Of a stretch of DNA of 64,000 nucleotides, positions 24,495 through 33,963 are shown one piece after another. Under the pieces are notes generated by a model. That model was not told the origin of the DNA and searched no databases. It saw nothing but the letters and a program-made list of their open reading frames with translations. A program made the translations under genes and the position numbers. Within the stretch, counting starts at the first letter, position 1; each line of letters begins with the position of its first letter. Source of the DNA: Adlercreutzia sp. ZJ304 (GTDB taxonomy: Bacteria > Actinomycetota > Coriobacteriia > Coriobacteriales > Eggerthellaceae); the NCBI RefSeq assembly GCF_011039075.1, contig NZ_JAAKEG010000001.1, forward strand, positions 124,001 through 188,000. The letters are read 5' to 3'.

Positions 24495-25286
24495 ATGGCA
24501 TACCGCGTATCTATAGAGAGCTTCGAGGGGCCTTTTGATTTGCTGCTCTATTTGGTCAGCCGTAAAAAGGTAGACATCGGCTCTATTTCTATAACTGAAA
24601 TTGCCGATCAGTATTTAGCCGAAGTTGCCCACATGGAAAAGCTTGACTTAGATGTTGCCAGCGATTTTTTACTTGTGGCTGCTACGCTTCTGGAATTGAA
24701 GGCTCAGGCGCTGCTTCCAAAACAATATGATGAAGTGGAAGAAGATATTGCTCAGCTAGACCCGGGTGATGCACGCGAAATATTAGTGCAGCGCCTTATT
24801 GAATACAAGCAGTTTAAGAATGCTGCAGTGCAGCTAGATGCTCGTTTGCAATCCGAGAGCAGAATGCATTCGCGTCCGTTTGGACCGGATGCGCGCTTTT
24901 TGGGGCTTATGCCCGACTTTTTGGAAGGCGTTACCTTAGATTCACTTGGATTGCTTGCCTCTAATGCGCTTGCAAGACGCGAAAAGTTCTTACTTGAGTC
25001 GGAGCATATTGCGGCTAAACCTATTCCGGTAGAAGTTCACGTGCGGGCAATACATGCGCGTATACAATCAAAAAAGCATCTTAATTTCAGCGAATTGTTA
25101 CTAGACGATGCGCGTCCACAACTAGTTGTAGTTACGTTTTTGGCAATATTGGAATTATATAAACGACAGATGGTGCGCTTGTCGCAAGATGAGCAATTTG
25201 GCGATATAGCTATTGATTACATCGAAGGATCCGGGGAATTAAACTTATCTGGCGAAGATGTGCTTACATCAGTAGGAGAAGATTGA
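24495..25286 (+). CDS. scpA: Segregation and condensation protein A
   Basis: The 263-residue kleisin opens with the family signature YRVSIESFEGPFDLLLYLVSRKKVDI. It has the SITEIADQYL block, the DLDVASDFLLVAATLLELKAQALLP helix and a C-terminal winged helix. ScpA bridges the SMC heads with ScpB in chromosome condensation. The scpB start overlaps its stop by one base. Confidence 0.95.
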   Translation: MAYRVSIESFEGPFDLLLYLVSRKKVDIGSISITEIADQYLAEVAHMEKLDLDVASDFLLVAATLLELKAQALLPKQYDEVEEDIAQLDPGDAREILVQRLIEYKQFKNAAVQLDARLQSESRMHSRPFGPDARFLGLMPDFLEGVTLDSLGLLASNALARREKFLLESEHIAAKPIPVEVHVRAIHARIQSKKHLNFSELLLDDARPQLVVVTFLAILELYKRQMVRLSQDEQFGDIAIDYIEGSGELNLSGEDVLTSVGED

Positions 25287-26020
25287 TGTTTAAGGGACCA
25301 GACACCCAAAATCTTGAAGGCGCAATAGAGGCAATGCTATTTGTTACTGACGAGCCGGTAGGAGTACTAACACTGGCAGATCAGCTGGAATGCGATGCAA
25401 TACAGGTGCAAACCGCCCTTGATAATTTGGCGTTGCGTCTTAAAGAGGGCAATCGCGGAATTCAGCTGCGTGAAGTGGCAGGTGGGTGGCGCTTGTTTAC
25501 ACATCCGGCATACGATGAACTAGTAGAGAAATACGTGCTGTCGTGGGATACTCGAAAACTTTCAGCGGCAGCTATGGAAACACTTGCCATAATTGCGTAT
25601 ACACAGCCTGTTACGCGCCAAGGTGTGGCATCGGTGCGCGGTGTAAATTCCGATAGTACGATAAGTTCACTTATTGAAAAGGGGCTTGTGCGCGAGGCTG
25701 GCTCGGCTGATACTCCCGGTAATCCTACGTTGTATGCTACCACTCGTGCGTTTCTGGAAAAATTTGGCTTGCGTTCGGTTGATGATCTTCCCGATTTGAA
25801 TGAATTTGCTCCCGACGAAGAAACAAAACTGCTAATAAGTGAACGACTTAGCGCTACTCGTCAGCAGCCAGAAGTTTCGGATGAGGCGGCTGCATTCATG
25901 GCTCAGCAGATGGTAGATAGCAATTTGTCAGAGCAACTAACAGATGCCATAGCATCTACACTTGGCGTGGTAGATAAAATAGACTTCGATTCTTTGGAAT
26001 TCGATTTAGACGAAGAATGA
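25286..26020 (+). CDS. scpB: Segregation and condensation protein B
   Basis: The 244-residue protein has two winged-helix domains: LEGAIEAMLFVTDEPV at the start and TLAIIAYTQPVTRQGVASVRGVNSDSTI in the second, typical of ScpB. The C-terminal 60 residues are acidic. The start is the ATG at 25286, with AGGAGAAG upstream inside scpA. It acts with ScpA and SMC. Its stop overlaps the rluB start. Confidence 0.95.
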   Translation: MFKGPDTQNLEGAIEAMLFVTDEPVGVLTLADQLECDAIQVQTALDNLALRLKEGNRGIQLREVAGGWRLFTHPAYDELVEKYVLSWDTRKLSAAAMETLAIIAYTQPVTRQGVASVRGVNSDSTISSLIEKGLVREAGSADTPGNPTLYATTRAFLEKFGLRSVDDLPDLNEFAPDEETKLLISERLSATRQQPEVSDEAAAFMAQQMVDSNLSEQLTDAIASTLGVVDKIDFDSLEFDLDEE

Positions 26021-26733
26021 TGCGCCTTTCTAGATATTTGGCTCGCGCGGGTGCCTCGTCGCGGCGCGGAAGTGAACGGCTAATCTTAGATGGTCGCGTT
26101 TCCGTGAATGGGCAAGTGGTGCGCGAACTCGGCACAAAAGTTGACGAAGACAGTGATTGTGTATCTTTAGATGGCAAGCAAATCTTTATAGATGACAGCG
26201 CTTTTACGATAATGTTGAACAAGCCGACAGGTTATGTAACCACAATGCACGATCCGCAAGGTCGTCCTACGGTGGCAGAACTTGTGCCCATAAGCGCTCA
26301 TCCGGCGCTATTTCCGGTAGGTAGGCTAGATTTCAACACAACGGGTTTGCTTCTATTTACAACAGATGGCGATATGGGAAATGCTTTGCTTCACCCAAGC
26401 CGCAATGTTGAGAAGACATACATTGCCCGTATATCCGGAAATCTGTCCGATGCAGGCGTTAGCCTTTTGCGCGAAGGCGTGTTGCTAGACGATGGTATGA
26501 CAGCGCCAGCTAAGGTTGAAGTTTTACAGGCTGGGAAAAATCCACTTGTATCTATTTCTATACATGAAGGGCGCAAGCGCCAAGTGCGCAGAATGTTTAG
26601 CGCTATTGGTTGTCATGTTGAGGAACTACATCGGCTCTCTTTCGGGTCATTATGTTTGGATGATTTACAAGAAGGCTGTTGGCGCGAATTGACAGATGCC
26701 GAAGTGCATACGCTTTTAAATAATGCGCGTTAA
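26017..26733 (+). CDS. rluB: 23S rRNA pseudouridine synthase
   Basis: The 238-residue protein has an N-terminal S4 RNA-binding domain (LSRYLARAGASSRRGSERLI) and the RsuA/RluB catalytic block with the active Asp in PVGRLDFNTTGLLLFTTDG (about residue 108). The C-terminal IHEGRKRQVRRMF motif is also present. It forms pseudouridine in rRNA. It follows scpB with overlapping start and stop, as in many Firmicutes and Actinobacteria. RluB is favoured over RsuA by this context. Confidence 0.9.
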   Translation: MMRLSRYLARAGASSRRGSERLILDGRVSVNGQVVRELGTKVDEDSDCVSLDGKQIFIDDSAFTIMLNKPTGYVTTMHDPQGRPTVAELVPISAHPALFPVGRLDFNTTGLLLFTTDGDMGNALLHPSRNVEKTYIARISGNLSDAGVSLLREGVLLDDGMTAPAKVEVLQAGKNPLVSISIHEGRKRQVRRMFSAIGCHVEELHRLSFGSLCLDDLQEGCWRELTDAEVHTLLNNAR

Positions 26734-26765
26734 CCCATTTTCTGCTTTACCAAATTTCTTAGAAT

Positions 26766-28001
26766 TTGTACGTGCCCAGTTACATGTTGTTACAATGGGT
26801 TATGCAACGAAAGGATGGTAAGGGTTTGCAAGACAACGCATATGAAAGCGAGAAAAGCGCACCGTTTAATGCTGTGGTTATAGTTGGTTTAGGTCTAATA
26901 GGCGCATCTCTTGCGGCGGCGCTTCGCAAAGCGTGGCATCAGATGTATTTGCTTGGGGTAGACGTTGATGGTAGGGCGTGCGTGCTGGCAAAAGAAAGAG
27001 GCTGGGTGAACGAGGCGTGCCGTCCAGACGATGCGCTCTTTACAGAATTTCTAGCCAATAAAGCCGATTTAGTTGTATTGGCTACGCCTGTAGCTGCAGT
27101 GGATGATTATATGCACATGTTGGCGGAGGCTAACTATGAGGGTGTACTAACCGATACAGTTAGTACAAAATCACACATGATTGAGGCTGCAAACAGTATT
27201 CTTCCAAACCCATCAATATATATTCCGGGGCATCCTATGGCAGGCTCTGAGAAGGCGGGAGTTGACGCTGCTAGATCCGATTTATACGAGGGTATAAATT
27301 GGATACTTTGCCCAGATGAAAACACCGATCCCGATGCTTTTCAGCAGCTGCACGAGCTTATATGCGGCATGAATGCTCGTGTTGTTTCGCTGCCGCGCGA
27401 AGATCACGACAACGCAGTGGCTATAGTTAGCCATGTGCCGCATATGGTAGCTTCAGCGCTAATGCAATTAGCACTTGCTCATGTAGATGAAAGTCGTTCG
27501 CTGATGCGTCTTGCGGCTGGTGGATTTAAAGACACTACTCGGGTTGCGGCTGGTTCTCCTGCTTTATGGTGTGGTATCGCTTTTGACAATGCCGACGCGT
27601 TGGCTAATGGATTAGCTGAAATGACTGATATACTGGCAAATCTGCGAAGTGCTCTAGTTGATGGCGATAAGGTGGGATTCACGCGAATGCTAGCTTGTGC
27701 CTCCGATGCGCGCCGGGAACTTCCCGCTGCTTGGGTTCCCGGAAGCGACCGCTTGGTTGAGGTTAGGATTCCGATGGTTAATCGCACAGGTGTTGTTGCA
27801 GAGGTAACAACCATTGCCAGTTCGGTTGGATGCAATATACAATCTATCGAGATAGATCATGTATCGGAAGGTAATGCCGTGCTTAGTTTGGTTCTTACAG
27901 ACGAGGGTGATATAGGTCAAATGTCATATAAACTTGTAAGTGCGGGATATTCCGTTTCGTTCAGTCCGCTTTCTCCGAAGGAGCACAGCCATGTCGAATG
28001 A
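26766..28001 (+). CDS. tyrA: Prephenate dehydrogenase with ACT domain
   Basis: The protein has a dinucleotide-binding fold (VVIVGLGLIGASLAAALRKA), DTVSTKSHM, the catalytic-region GHPMAGSEKAGV and LPREDHDNAVAIVSHVPHMV, all typical of TyrA. The last 75 residues form an ACT regulatory domain (RIPMVNRTGVVAEVTTIA), so tyrosine feedback is likely. It converts prephenate to 4-hydroxyphenylpyruvate. The frame opens at 26766, but a TTG at 26826 with AAGG-rich sequence upstream is a plausible true start. It overlaps aroA by a few bases. Confidence 0.92.
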   Translation: MYVPSYMLLQWVMQRKDGKGLQDNAYESEKSAPFNAVVIVGLGLIGASLAAALRKAWHQMYLLGVDVDGRACVLAKERGWVNEACRPDDALFTEFLANKADLVVLATPVAAVDDYMHMLAEANYEGVLTDTVSTKSHMIEAANSILPNPSIYIPGHPMAGSEKAGVDAARSDLYEGINWILCPDENTDPDAFQQLHELICGMNARVVSLPREDHDNAVAIVSHVPHMVASALMQLALAHVDESRSLMRLAAGGFKDTTRVAAGSPALWCGIAFDNADALANGLAEMTDILANLRSALVDGDKVGFTRMLACASDARRELPAAWVPGSDRLVEVRIPMVNRTGVVAEVTTIASSVGCNIQSIEIDHVSEGNAVLSLVLTDEGDIGQMSYKLVSAGYSVSFSPLSPKEHSHVE

Positions 28002-29313
28002 CGCGAAAATGATTGAGCCGCTATCTGGGGCACTGACCGGTGAAATTAAAGTACCGGGAGATAAATCTATATCGCACAGAGCGGTGCTTTTATCTGCAAT
28101 GGCAGAGGGCACGTCGCACCTAAGCGGTGTACTCGACTCCGAAGATGTGCGTTCATCCATTTCAGCTGTTACGCAACTTGGTGCAAAGGTAGACTTAAAG
28201 AAATGCACCGATGGCTCTTTAGAGGGAACCGTAACCGGATGGGGGCAAGCCGGTCCTGTGCAACCTGAATCGTCCATAGACTGCGGCAATTCAGGCACTA
28301 CTGCGCGTTTGTTGATGGGTGTGCTTGCGCCTTGGCCTATAGAAGTTACGCTAACCGGAGACGATTCGCTTCGTCAGCGCCCAATGCGCCGCAATACTGC
28401 GCCTTTGATGAAAATGGGTGTGCAATTTAAGCCTGCTGAAGCCGATAGATTGCCTATAACAGAAACTGGATGTAGCGATATTCGCGCTATAACATACGAT
28501 GCGCCAATGGCATCGGCACAGCTAAAAACAGCGGTTTTGCTGGCGGGTGTATACGCAGATGGCACAACGACTCTAAACGAGCCTGCACCTTCGCGCAACC
28601 ATACCGAGCTTATGCTGCCTGAATATGGTGTGCCTACAACTGCCGGTACGCGGGTTGCAAAGGTTGAGGGTCCAACCGTTATGCATGCAAGCGATCTTAA
28701 AGTGCCGGGCGATCCGTCGTCTGCAGCTTTTTTGTGTGCGGCAGCTCTGTTGAAACGCGGAAGCGATGTTGTTGTCCGCGATGTTTCACTGAATTCTGCA
28801 CGCATCGGTTTTGTTCGCACGCTAGAGCGCATGGGCGCCAATATTTCTGAACATATTGAAGGCTACGAGGGCAAAGAACCTTATGGCACTATTCATGTGA
28901 AATTTACCGATGCTTTGCGTGGTTGCGAGATACCTTCACAGCATTTTGCTTCCATATTAGACGAAGTACCTGTGTTAGCATTTGTGGCTGCACATGCCCG
29001 TGGCGTTACGGTATTTCGCGGTGTAAGCGAACTGCACAATAAAGAAACAGATCGCGTAAAGGCAATTATTGACGGCTTAGAACTTATGGGGATAGATGCG
29101 TGGGAAGAAGCTGAAAATTTGCTGGTTGAGGGCAATCCGAATTTGCAGCTGCCATGTGGACTGGTTTTCAATTCTTACGGCGATCATCGTATAGCTATGA
29201 CATGGGCATTAGCGGGGCTATGCGGAAACACTCCCGTACAAGTTAGCGATTTTGATTGCATTGCAGTAAGTTATCCTAATTTTATTAAGAACATACAGAA
29301 ACTGGTGAGCTAA
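27991..29313 (+). CDS. aroA: 3-phosphoshikimate 1-carboxyvinyltransferase (EPSP synthase)
   Basis: The 440-residue enzyme has KVPGDKSISHRAVLLSAMAEG near the N-terminus, CGNSGTTARLLMGVLA (phosphoenolpyruvate site) and the PSRNHTELML and KETDRVKAI blocks. It makes EPSP from shikimate 3-phosphate and PEP. The ATG at 27991 has GAAGGAG upstream; the longer frame to 27940 lies within tyrA. It is next to tyrA and cmk, with a one-base overlap to cmk. Confidence 0.95.
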   Translation: MSNDAKMIEPLSGALTGEIKVPGDKSISHRAVLLSAMAEGTSHLSGVLDSEDVRSSISAVTQLGAKVDLKKCTDGSLEGTVTGWGQAGPVQPESSIDCGNSGTTARLLMGVLAPWPIEVTLTGDDSLRQRPMRRNTAPLMKMGVQFKPAEADRLPITETGCSDIRAITYDAPMASAQLKTAVLLAGVYADGTTTLNEPAPSRNHTELMLPEYGVPTTAGTRVAKVEGPTVMHASDLKVPGDPSSAAFLCAAALLKRGSDVVVRDVSLNSARIGFVRTLERMGANISEHIEGYEGKEPYGTIHVKFTDALRGCEIPSQHFASILDEVPVLAFVAAHARGVTVFRGVSELHNKETDRVKAIIDGLELMGIDAWEEAENLLVEGNPNLQLPCGLVFNSYGDHRIAMTWALAGLCGNTPVQVSDFDCIAVSYPNFIKNIQKLVS

Positions 29314-30005
29314 TGATAATTGCTATTGATGGACCATCGGGGGCAGGTAAGTCTAGCGTAGCGAAGGCTTGCGCAAAAACTCTAGGTTTCTCATGTTTAG
29401 ATACCGGGGCAATGTATCGCTGCATTGCGTGGTTGGCATTGCAAAAAGATATACCGCTAGATGACGATGCTGCACTTGGTGAATTAGCGCGTGCATGCGA
29501 TATACGTTTTGGGCATAGCGACGGCGACCCTATTCCAAAGACTGTATTTGTAGATGACAACGACGTTACAAGCGCCATACGTACATCGCAGATAGATAAA
29601 GCTGTAAGCCCGGTTTCGGCTGCGCCTTCGGTGCGCGAAGCTATGGTGCATCTGCAGCGCAAAGTTGGTCTTTCAGGCAATTTTGTAGTAGAGGGGCGCG
29701 ATATAGGCACTGTTGTGTTTCCCGATGCTCAGCTGAAAATTTTCCTGACAGCATCTCCGGAAGAGCGCGCCCATAGGCGTGTTCGTCAAAATGCCGATAG
29801 AGGCGTTGGATCTATAGATTACGAGGAAGTATTGCGCGACATTATACGGCGTGACGAATACGATTCCAATCGCGCAGAGTCGCCTTTGTGTCCGGCTACA
29901 GATGCGCACATTATTGATTCGACTGAAGATTATATTGAAGACATTATCGCTAAGATATGCAGTATGGCGCACGCATGCATTCAAAAAACGGCTGAAGAGG
30001 TATAG
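29313..30005 (+). CDS. cmk: Cytidylate kinase
   Basis: The 230-residue kinase has the P-loop IDGPSGAGKSSVAKACA (residues 4-20), the CMP-binding LDTGAMYRCIAW, VEGRDIGTVVFPDA and the LID region RRVRQNADRG. It phosphorylates CMP and dCMP. It overlaps aroA by one base and is followed immediately by plsC. Confidence 0.95.
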   Translation: MIIAIDGPSGAGKSSVAKACAKTLGFSCLDTGAMYRCIAWLALQKDIPLDDDAALGELARACDIRFGHSDGDPIPKTVFVDDNDVTSAIRTSQIDKAVSPVSAAPSVREAMVHLQRKVGLSGNFVVEGRDIGTVVFPDAQLKIFLTASPEERAHRRVRQNADRGVGSIDYEEVLRDIIRRDEYDSNRAESPLCPATDAHIIDSTEDYIEDIIAKICSMAHACIQKTAEEV

Positions 30006-30881
30006 GTGAGCCTATTTATCCCATATAAAGATATGTGGGACATGCCGCTTGGTGGCATGTCTGACGAAAAGCAGGTACCGCATTGGTTCGGAAATGCCGT
30101 TTACGTTGTTGTTGGTGGTTTGTGCAAGTTGTTGTTTCGCTATCGTGTAGATGGACGGCAGAATTTGCGGGCATTTCACAATGAGTGCGGTGTATTGGTT
30201 GTATGCAACCATACATCGTTTTTAGATGTGGCGTTTATATATCTTGCCGCGCGTACAAAACAGTGGGTGCGCATAATTGGGCGCGATACGCTTTTTAGGA
30301 ATGCTAACGGTTTGCTGGGTCAAATTCTTTCACGTGTAGGTGCCTTTCCCATAAAGCGCGATTCAGCCGATCGTGTTGCTATAAAACGAGCTGCGCGCAT
30401 GCTGAAAAACCGCGAAATTGTAGGAATACTGCCAGAGGGTACGCGCCGCGGAAAAGGTAATCTTGAGCCAAAGCTGCATTCGGGTGCAGCGTTTATAGCG
30501 CGTATGGGCAAAGCGCCTATACTGCCTATGACGGTGCGCGATGCAGAATACGTAAAACAGAAGGGTAGTCGAGTTCATTTTCCAAAAATAACAGTGGAAT
30601 ACGGTACGCCCATTTTGCTTTCCGACTTTGATTTTTTGCCTAAAGATGAACGCTTAGATGCGTGCTCTTGGTACGCCATGCGTGAATGCTTTGCTTTATC
30701 TAGGCGCATTCCCGCAGCCGAGGTGGACATGGTGGAATTATTTCCCGATTCAAAAGACTATGCAAATACATTTGCAGAACATCCCATACCCAAGCATACG
30801 TCAGAGGAAGTTGTAGCTTTGTATAAAGCCCAGATGAGCCCTCGGGTGCAAATCGCAGAAGTTGCCGAGGCGCAAGCGTGA
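30006..30881 (+). CDS. plsC: 1-acyl-sn-glycerol-3-phosphate acyltransferase
   Basis: The 291-residue protein has the PlsC acyltransferase box as VCNHTSFLDVAF (the NHxxxxD variant of HX4D, about residue 62) and the second block GILPEGTRRGKG (about 142-153). It makes phosphatidate in the membrane. The GTG at 30006 directly follows the cmk stop and has an AGAGGT site. Its C-terminal 60 residues are longer than in many homologues. Its end overlaps ispH. Confidence 0.88.
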   Translation: MSLFIPYKDMWDMPLGGMSDEKQVPHWFGNAVYVVVGGLCKLLFRYRVDGRQNLRAFHNECGVLVVCNHTSFLDVAFIYLAARTKQWVRIIGRDTLFRNANGLLGQILSRVGAFPIKRDSADRVAIKRAARMLKNREIVGILPEGTRRGKGNLEPKLHSGAAFIARMGKAPILPMTVRDAEYVKQKGSRVHFPKITVEYGTPILLSDFDFLPKDERLDACSWYAMRECFALSRRIPAAEVDMVELFPDSKDYANTFAEHPIPKHTSEEVVALYKAQMSPRVQIAEVAEAQA

Positions 30882-31714
30882 AGGTAGTTTTGGCTGAACA
30901 CGCTGGGGCTTGCTATGGTGTACAGCGGGCGCTAGATATGGCAGGAGAGGTATTGCGCACAGATGGTGCGTCCAATACGCTTGGACCTCTTATCCATAAC
31001 CCGCAAGTGGTTGCAAATCTTGAAAAGCATGGGCTTCGGGTAGCTGAAAGTGTTGATGATGTATCGGCTGATACGGTTATTATACGCAGCCATGGCGTTA
31101 CGCCGCAGGTTCGCCGCCAGCTAGAAGATATAAATGTGCGTGTGGTTGACGCTACTTGTCCGCATGTGTTGCGTGCTCAAAAAGCTGCCGAGCAACTTGC
31201 GCATGACGGGTGCCGTTTGCTTATTGTTGGCGAGCCGGGGCATCCAGAGGTTAGCGCCATACGTGAATGCGCACGCATAGCTGGCGCAAAAGTTGATGTA
31301 GTGCTGTCGCCCGACGATATACCGGATAACTTATATGCTCCGGTTGGGGTGGTAATACAGACCACGCAGCGTCGTGAGGTGCTTGATGAAATTGTATCGG
31401 CGCTGCAGAAGCGCAACATCGAGCCGATAGTTCGCAACACCATATGTTCGGCAACATCCGAAAGACAGCTTGCAGCTGCGCGCCTTGCAGAGGATATGGA
31501 TGCTATGGTGGTTATAGGTGGGAAGAACTCTTCCAACACCACGCGTTTGGCAGAAATTTGCCGCACAATATGTCCGCGTACCTTTCATATAGAGTCTGAC
31601 GAAGAACTCAGTCCTGAAATGTTTAGCGGCTGTAAGAGCGTAGGGGTTACGGCTGGAGCGTCTACTCCTAGCTACCAAATATCTCAAGTAGTGCAGATGT
31701 TGGATGCGTTATAG
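30878..31714 (+). CDS. ispH: 4-hydroxy-3-methylbut-2-enyl diphosphate reductase
   Basis: The 278-residue [4Fe-4S] enzyme has the three cluster cysteines in GACYGVQRALDMA, VDATCPHVLRAQ and NTICSATSERQ. It also has the HNPQVV and IRSHGV blocks and the final GVTAGASTP. It catalyses the last step of the methylerythritol phosphate isoprenoid pathway. Start is GTG, overlapping plsC by 4 bases. Confidence 0.95.
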   Translation: MKVVLAEHAGACYGVQRALDMAGEVLRTDGASNTLGPLIHNPQVVANLEKHGLRVAESVDDVSADTVIIRSHGVTPQVRRQLEDINVRVVDATCPHVLRAQKAAEQLAHDGCRLLIVGEPGHPEVSAIRECARIAGAKVDVVLSPDDIPDNLYAPVGVVIQTTQRREVLDEIVSALQKRNIEPIVRNTICSATSERQLAAARLAEDMDAMVVIGGKNSSNTTRLAEICRTICPRTFHIESDEELSPEMFSGCKSVGVTAGASTPSYQISQVVQMLDAL

Positions 31715-31788
31715 CTGTTTCAAAACGGACAACTGCATAGTTGCTTTCAATCCGCTAGACTATTAGTTTTAGTGAAAAGGAGTGTGAG

Positions 31789-33108
31789 ATGCCGCAACCG
31801 ATTGTCGCCATAGTTGGACGCCCAAACGTGGGTAAATCTACGCTGGTGAATCGTATAGCGCAAGTAAATGATGCTATCGTGCATGAAATGCGAGGCGTTA
31901 CTCGCGATCGCTCTTATCACAGCGCCGATTGGAACGGTGTCGATTTTGCGCTTGTAGATACTGGCGGTATAGAACTTGCCACCGATGATGATTTTCAGGC
32001 ATCTATACGTGCGCAGGCTTTTCGCGCTGCTGATGAGGCAGATGCAATAATCTTTTTAGTGGATGGTCGCACCGGTATACAAGCTGACGATGAGGAAGTG
32101 GCGCGCATTTTACTGCGCTCTAAGGCACCTGCTTTTTTGGCTGTCAATAAAATGGACACTCCCGGAGGTGTTGACGATGTATGGGAATATTGGCAGCTAG
32201 GAATGGGTCAACCTTGGGCTATTTCAGCCTTGCATGGTCATGGTACAGGAGACTTACTAGATGAGGTAGTGGCAGCTATTTCTCATTTGGCTTCTACTGA
32301 AGATGAAGATGTCGAGGAAGAAATAATCAACATTGCTGTTATAGGTCGCCCAAACGCTGGTAAATCTTCACTTGTGAATCGTCTAACCAACAACGATCGT
32401 TCTATTGTAAGCCCTGTAGCTGGCACCACTCGCGATGCTGTCGATACGCTAATTGTTCACAATGAACAAAAGTACCGCATAGTTGACACAGCTGGTCTTC
32501 GCCGAAAAAGCAAAATAGACGATTCGGTGGAATATTACGGCTTTGTGCGTGCTATGAGGGCAATTGACAGGGCTGATGTGGCTCTTTTAGTAATGGATTC
32601 TACATTGGGTGTCACCAATGAAGACCAGCGGGTTGCAAATTATGCAGCTGAGCGCGGATGTGCCATGGTGGTTGTGTTGAACAAGTGGGATATCGTGGTG
32701 GGCGCAGAGGCAAAGCTAAAAGTTCGCGAAGACGTGCAAGATGAGCTGAAGTATATAGATTATGCTCCGGTGGTGGCGCTTTCCGCTTTAACTGGCAAGA
32801 ACGCTTTGCGCCTTTGGGATGCTATAGATGAAGCGTATGCTAATTATTCTGCCACTATTTCCACGAGTAAATTAAACACATGGCTTGCCGAAATTCGCGA
32901 AAGTGGTCATACCGTCACTAAAGGCAAAACCGTTTTACGTATTAAATATGTTACCCAAACATCTGCTTGTCCGCCCGATTTTGCATTTTTCTGCAATCGC
33001 CCAGATGTGGTTACTGACAACTATATTCGGTTTCTCGAAAATCGTTTGCGGCGCGAGTTTTCATTGGTTGGTACTCCCATACGTTTCAGATTCAAGAAGA
33101 AAGATTAA
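31789..33108 (+). CDS. der: Ribosome assembly GTPase Der
   Basis: The 439-residue protein contains two tandem GTPase domains with G1 boxes GRPNVGKST (about residue 8) and GRPNAGKSS (about 187), DTGG/DTAG G3 boxes and NKMD/NKWD G4 boxes. A KH-like C-terminal domain ends in PIRFRFKKK. Der is required for 50S subunit maturation. AAAAGGAG precedes the ATG. The 75-base gap after ispH could hold a promoter. Confidence 0.96.
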   Translation: MPQPIVAIVGRPNVGKSTLVNRIAQVNDAIVHEMRGVTRDRSYHSADWNGVDFALVDTGGIELATDDDFQASIRAQAFRAADEADAIIFLVDGRTGIQADDEEVARILLRSKAPAFLAVNKMDTPGGVDDVWEYWQLGMGQPWAISALHGHGTGDLLDEVVAAISHLASTEDEDVEEEIINIAVIGRPNAGKSSLVNRLTNNDRSIVSPVAGTTRDAVDTLIVHNEQKYRIVDTAGLRRKSKIDDSVEYYGFVRAMRAIDRADVALLVMDSTLGVTNEDQRVANYAAERGCAMVVVLNKWDIVVGAEAKLKVREDVQDELKYIDYAPVVALSALTGKNALRLWDAIDEAYANYSATISTSKLNTWLAEIRESGHTVTKGKTVLRIKYVTQTSACPPDFAFFCNRPDVVTDNYIRFLENRLRREFSLVGTPIRFRFKKKD

Positions 33109-33111
33109 TCT

Positions 33112-33963
33112 ATGATGTCAGTTTTATTGTTGCTTTTATTACTATTCGTAATTAGCTATCTTTTGGGGTCTATTCCTTGGGGTCTTATTATTTCCAAGGT
33201 ATTTTTTAAGACTGACATTAGAAAGCAAGGTTCAGGCAATATAGGAGCCACGAATGCCGTGCGTGCAATGGGCGCTAAAGGTGGAATTGCGGTTTTTGTA
33301 TTAGACATGGGAAAAGGAATAGCCGCTGGTGCTTTAGCGTGGTTTGTCTTTGGTGAAATAATTGCAAACAATTTTACAAGTGATGCAATTCGAATATTTG
33401 CAATTATGTCAGGAAATGTTGTTACTGCAAATGCTGCGGTATATTCCGATCAGGTGAACTTGCTATGTGCATCGGTAGCGTTTTTGGGTTGCGTTGTTGG
33501 ACATATATTTAGTCCTTGGTTGAAATTTCACGGCGGTAAAGGCATATCGGTGGCGTTTGGCTGCGAGTTTTTTGCATTAACTCCAATAGGGGCGCTAATC
33601 GATTTAGCTGTATTTATTGTTGGTGTTGCAATTTCTCGAAAGGTTTCGGTGGGCTCTATTGCTGCGGCTGTAGTATGTCCGTTTATCGCTGTATGGATAT
33701 GCTGGAATTGCTGGTTTGCGGCTGTGTTTATTTCCATTGCTGCATTATTGGTTATATGGGCGCATCGCGGCAATATAAAGCGCCTACTAAATGGCGATGA
33801 ACCGCGTTTTGGAAAATCTAGCAATAACGCAAAACGGATGGAAGATCAGATTGAGGCACTAAAGCCGCGCAGCCAACGCAGAGAGGAAGAACGTCGCGCA
33901 AAGAAAAGGGCGCAAGCTGCTGAAAAATCGGGAAACACCGATAAGCGAAAGGAGCAGCAATAA
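33112..33963 (+). CDS. plsY: Glycerol-3-phosphate acyltransferase PlsY
   Basis: The membrane protein has the PlsY motifs SYLLGSIPWGLI, DIRKQGSGNIGATNAVRAMG and HIFSPWLKFHGGKGISVAFG. It transfers acyl from acyl phosphate to glycerol 3-phosphate. At 283 residues it is longer than the usual 200, because of a very basic and acidic C-terminal tail of about 55 residues (KPRSQRREEERRAKKRAQ) that should be cytoplasmic. A 28-residue insertion around VVTANAAVYSDQVNL is also present. gpsA, which makes its substrate, follows with a one-base overlap. Confidence 0.9.
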   Translation: MMSVLLLLLLLFVISYLLGSIPWGLIISKVFFKTDIRKQGSGNIGATNAVRAMGAKGGIAVFVLDMGKGIAAGALAWFVFGEIIANNFTSDAIRIFAIMSGNVVTANAAVYSDQVNLLCASVAFLGCVVGHIFSPWLKFHGGKGISVAFGCEFFALTPIGALIDLAVFIVGVAISRKVSVGSIAAAVVCPFIAVWICWNCWFAAVFISIAALLVIWAHRGNIKRLLNGDEPRFGKSSNNAKRMEDQIEALKPRSQRREEERRAKKRAQAAEKSGNTDKRKEQQ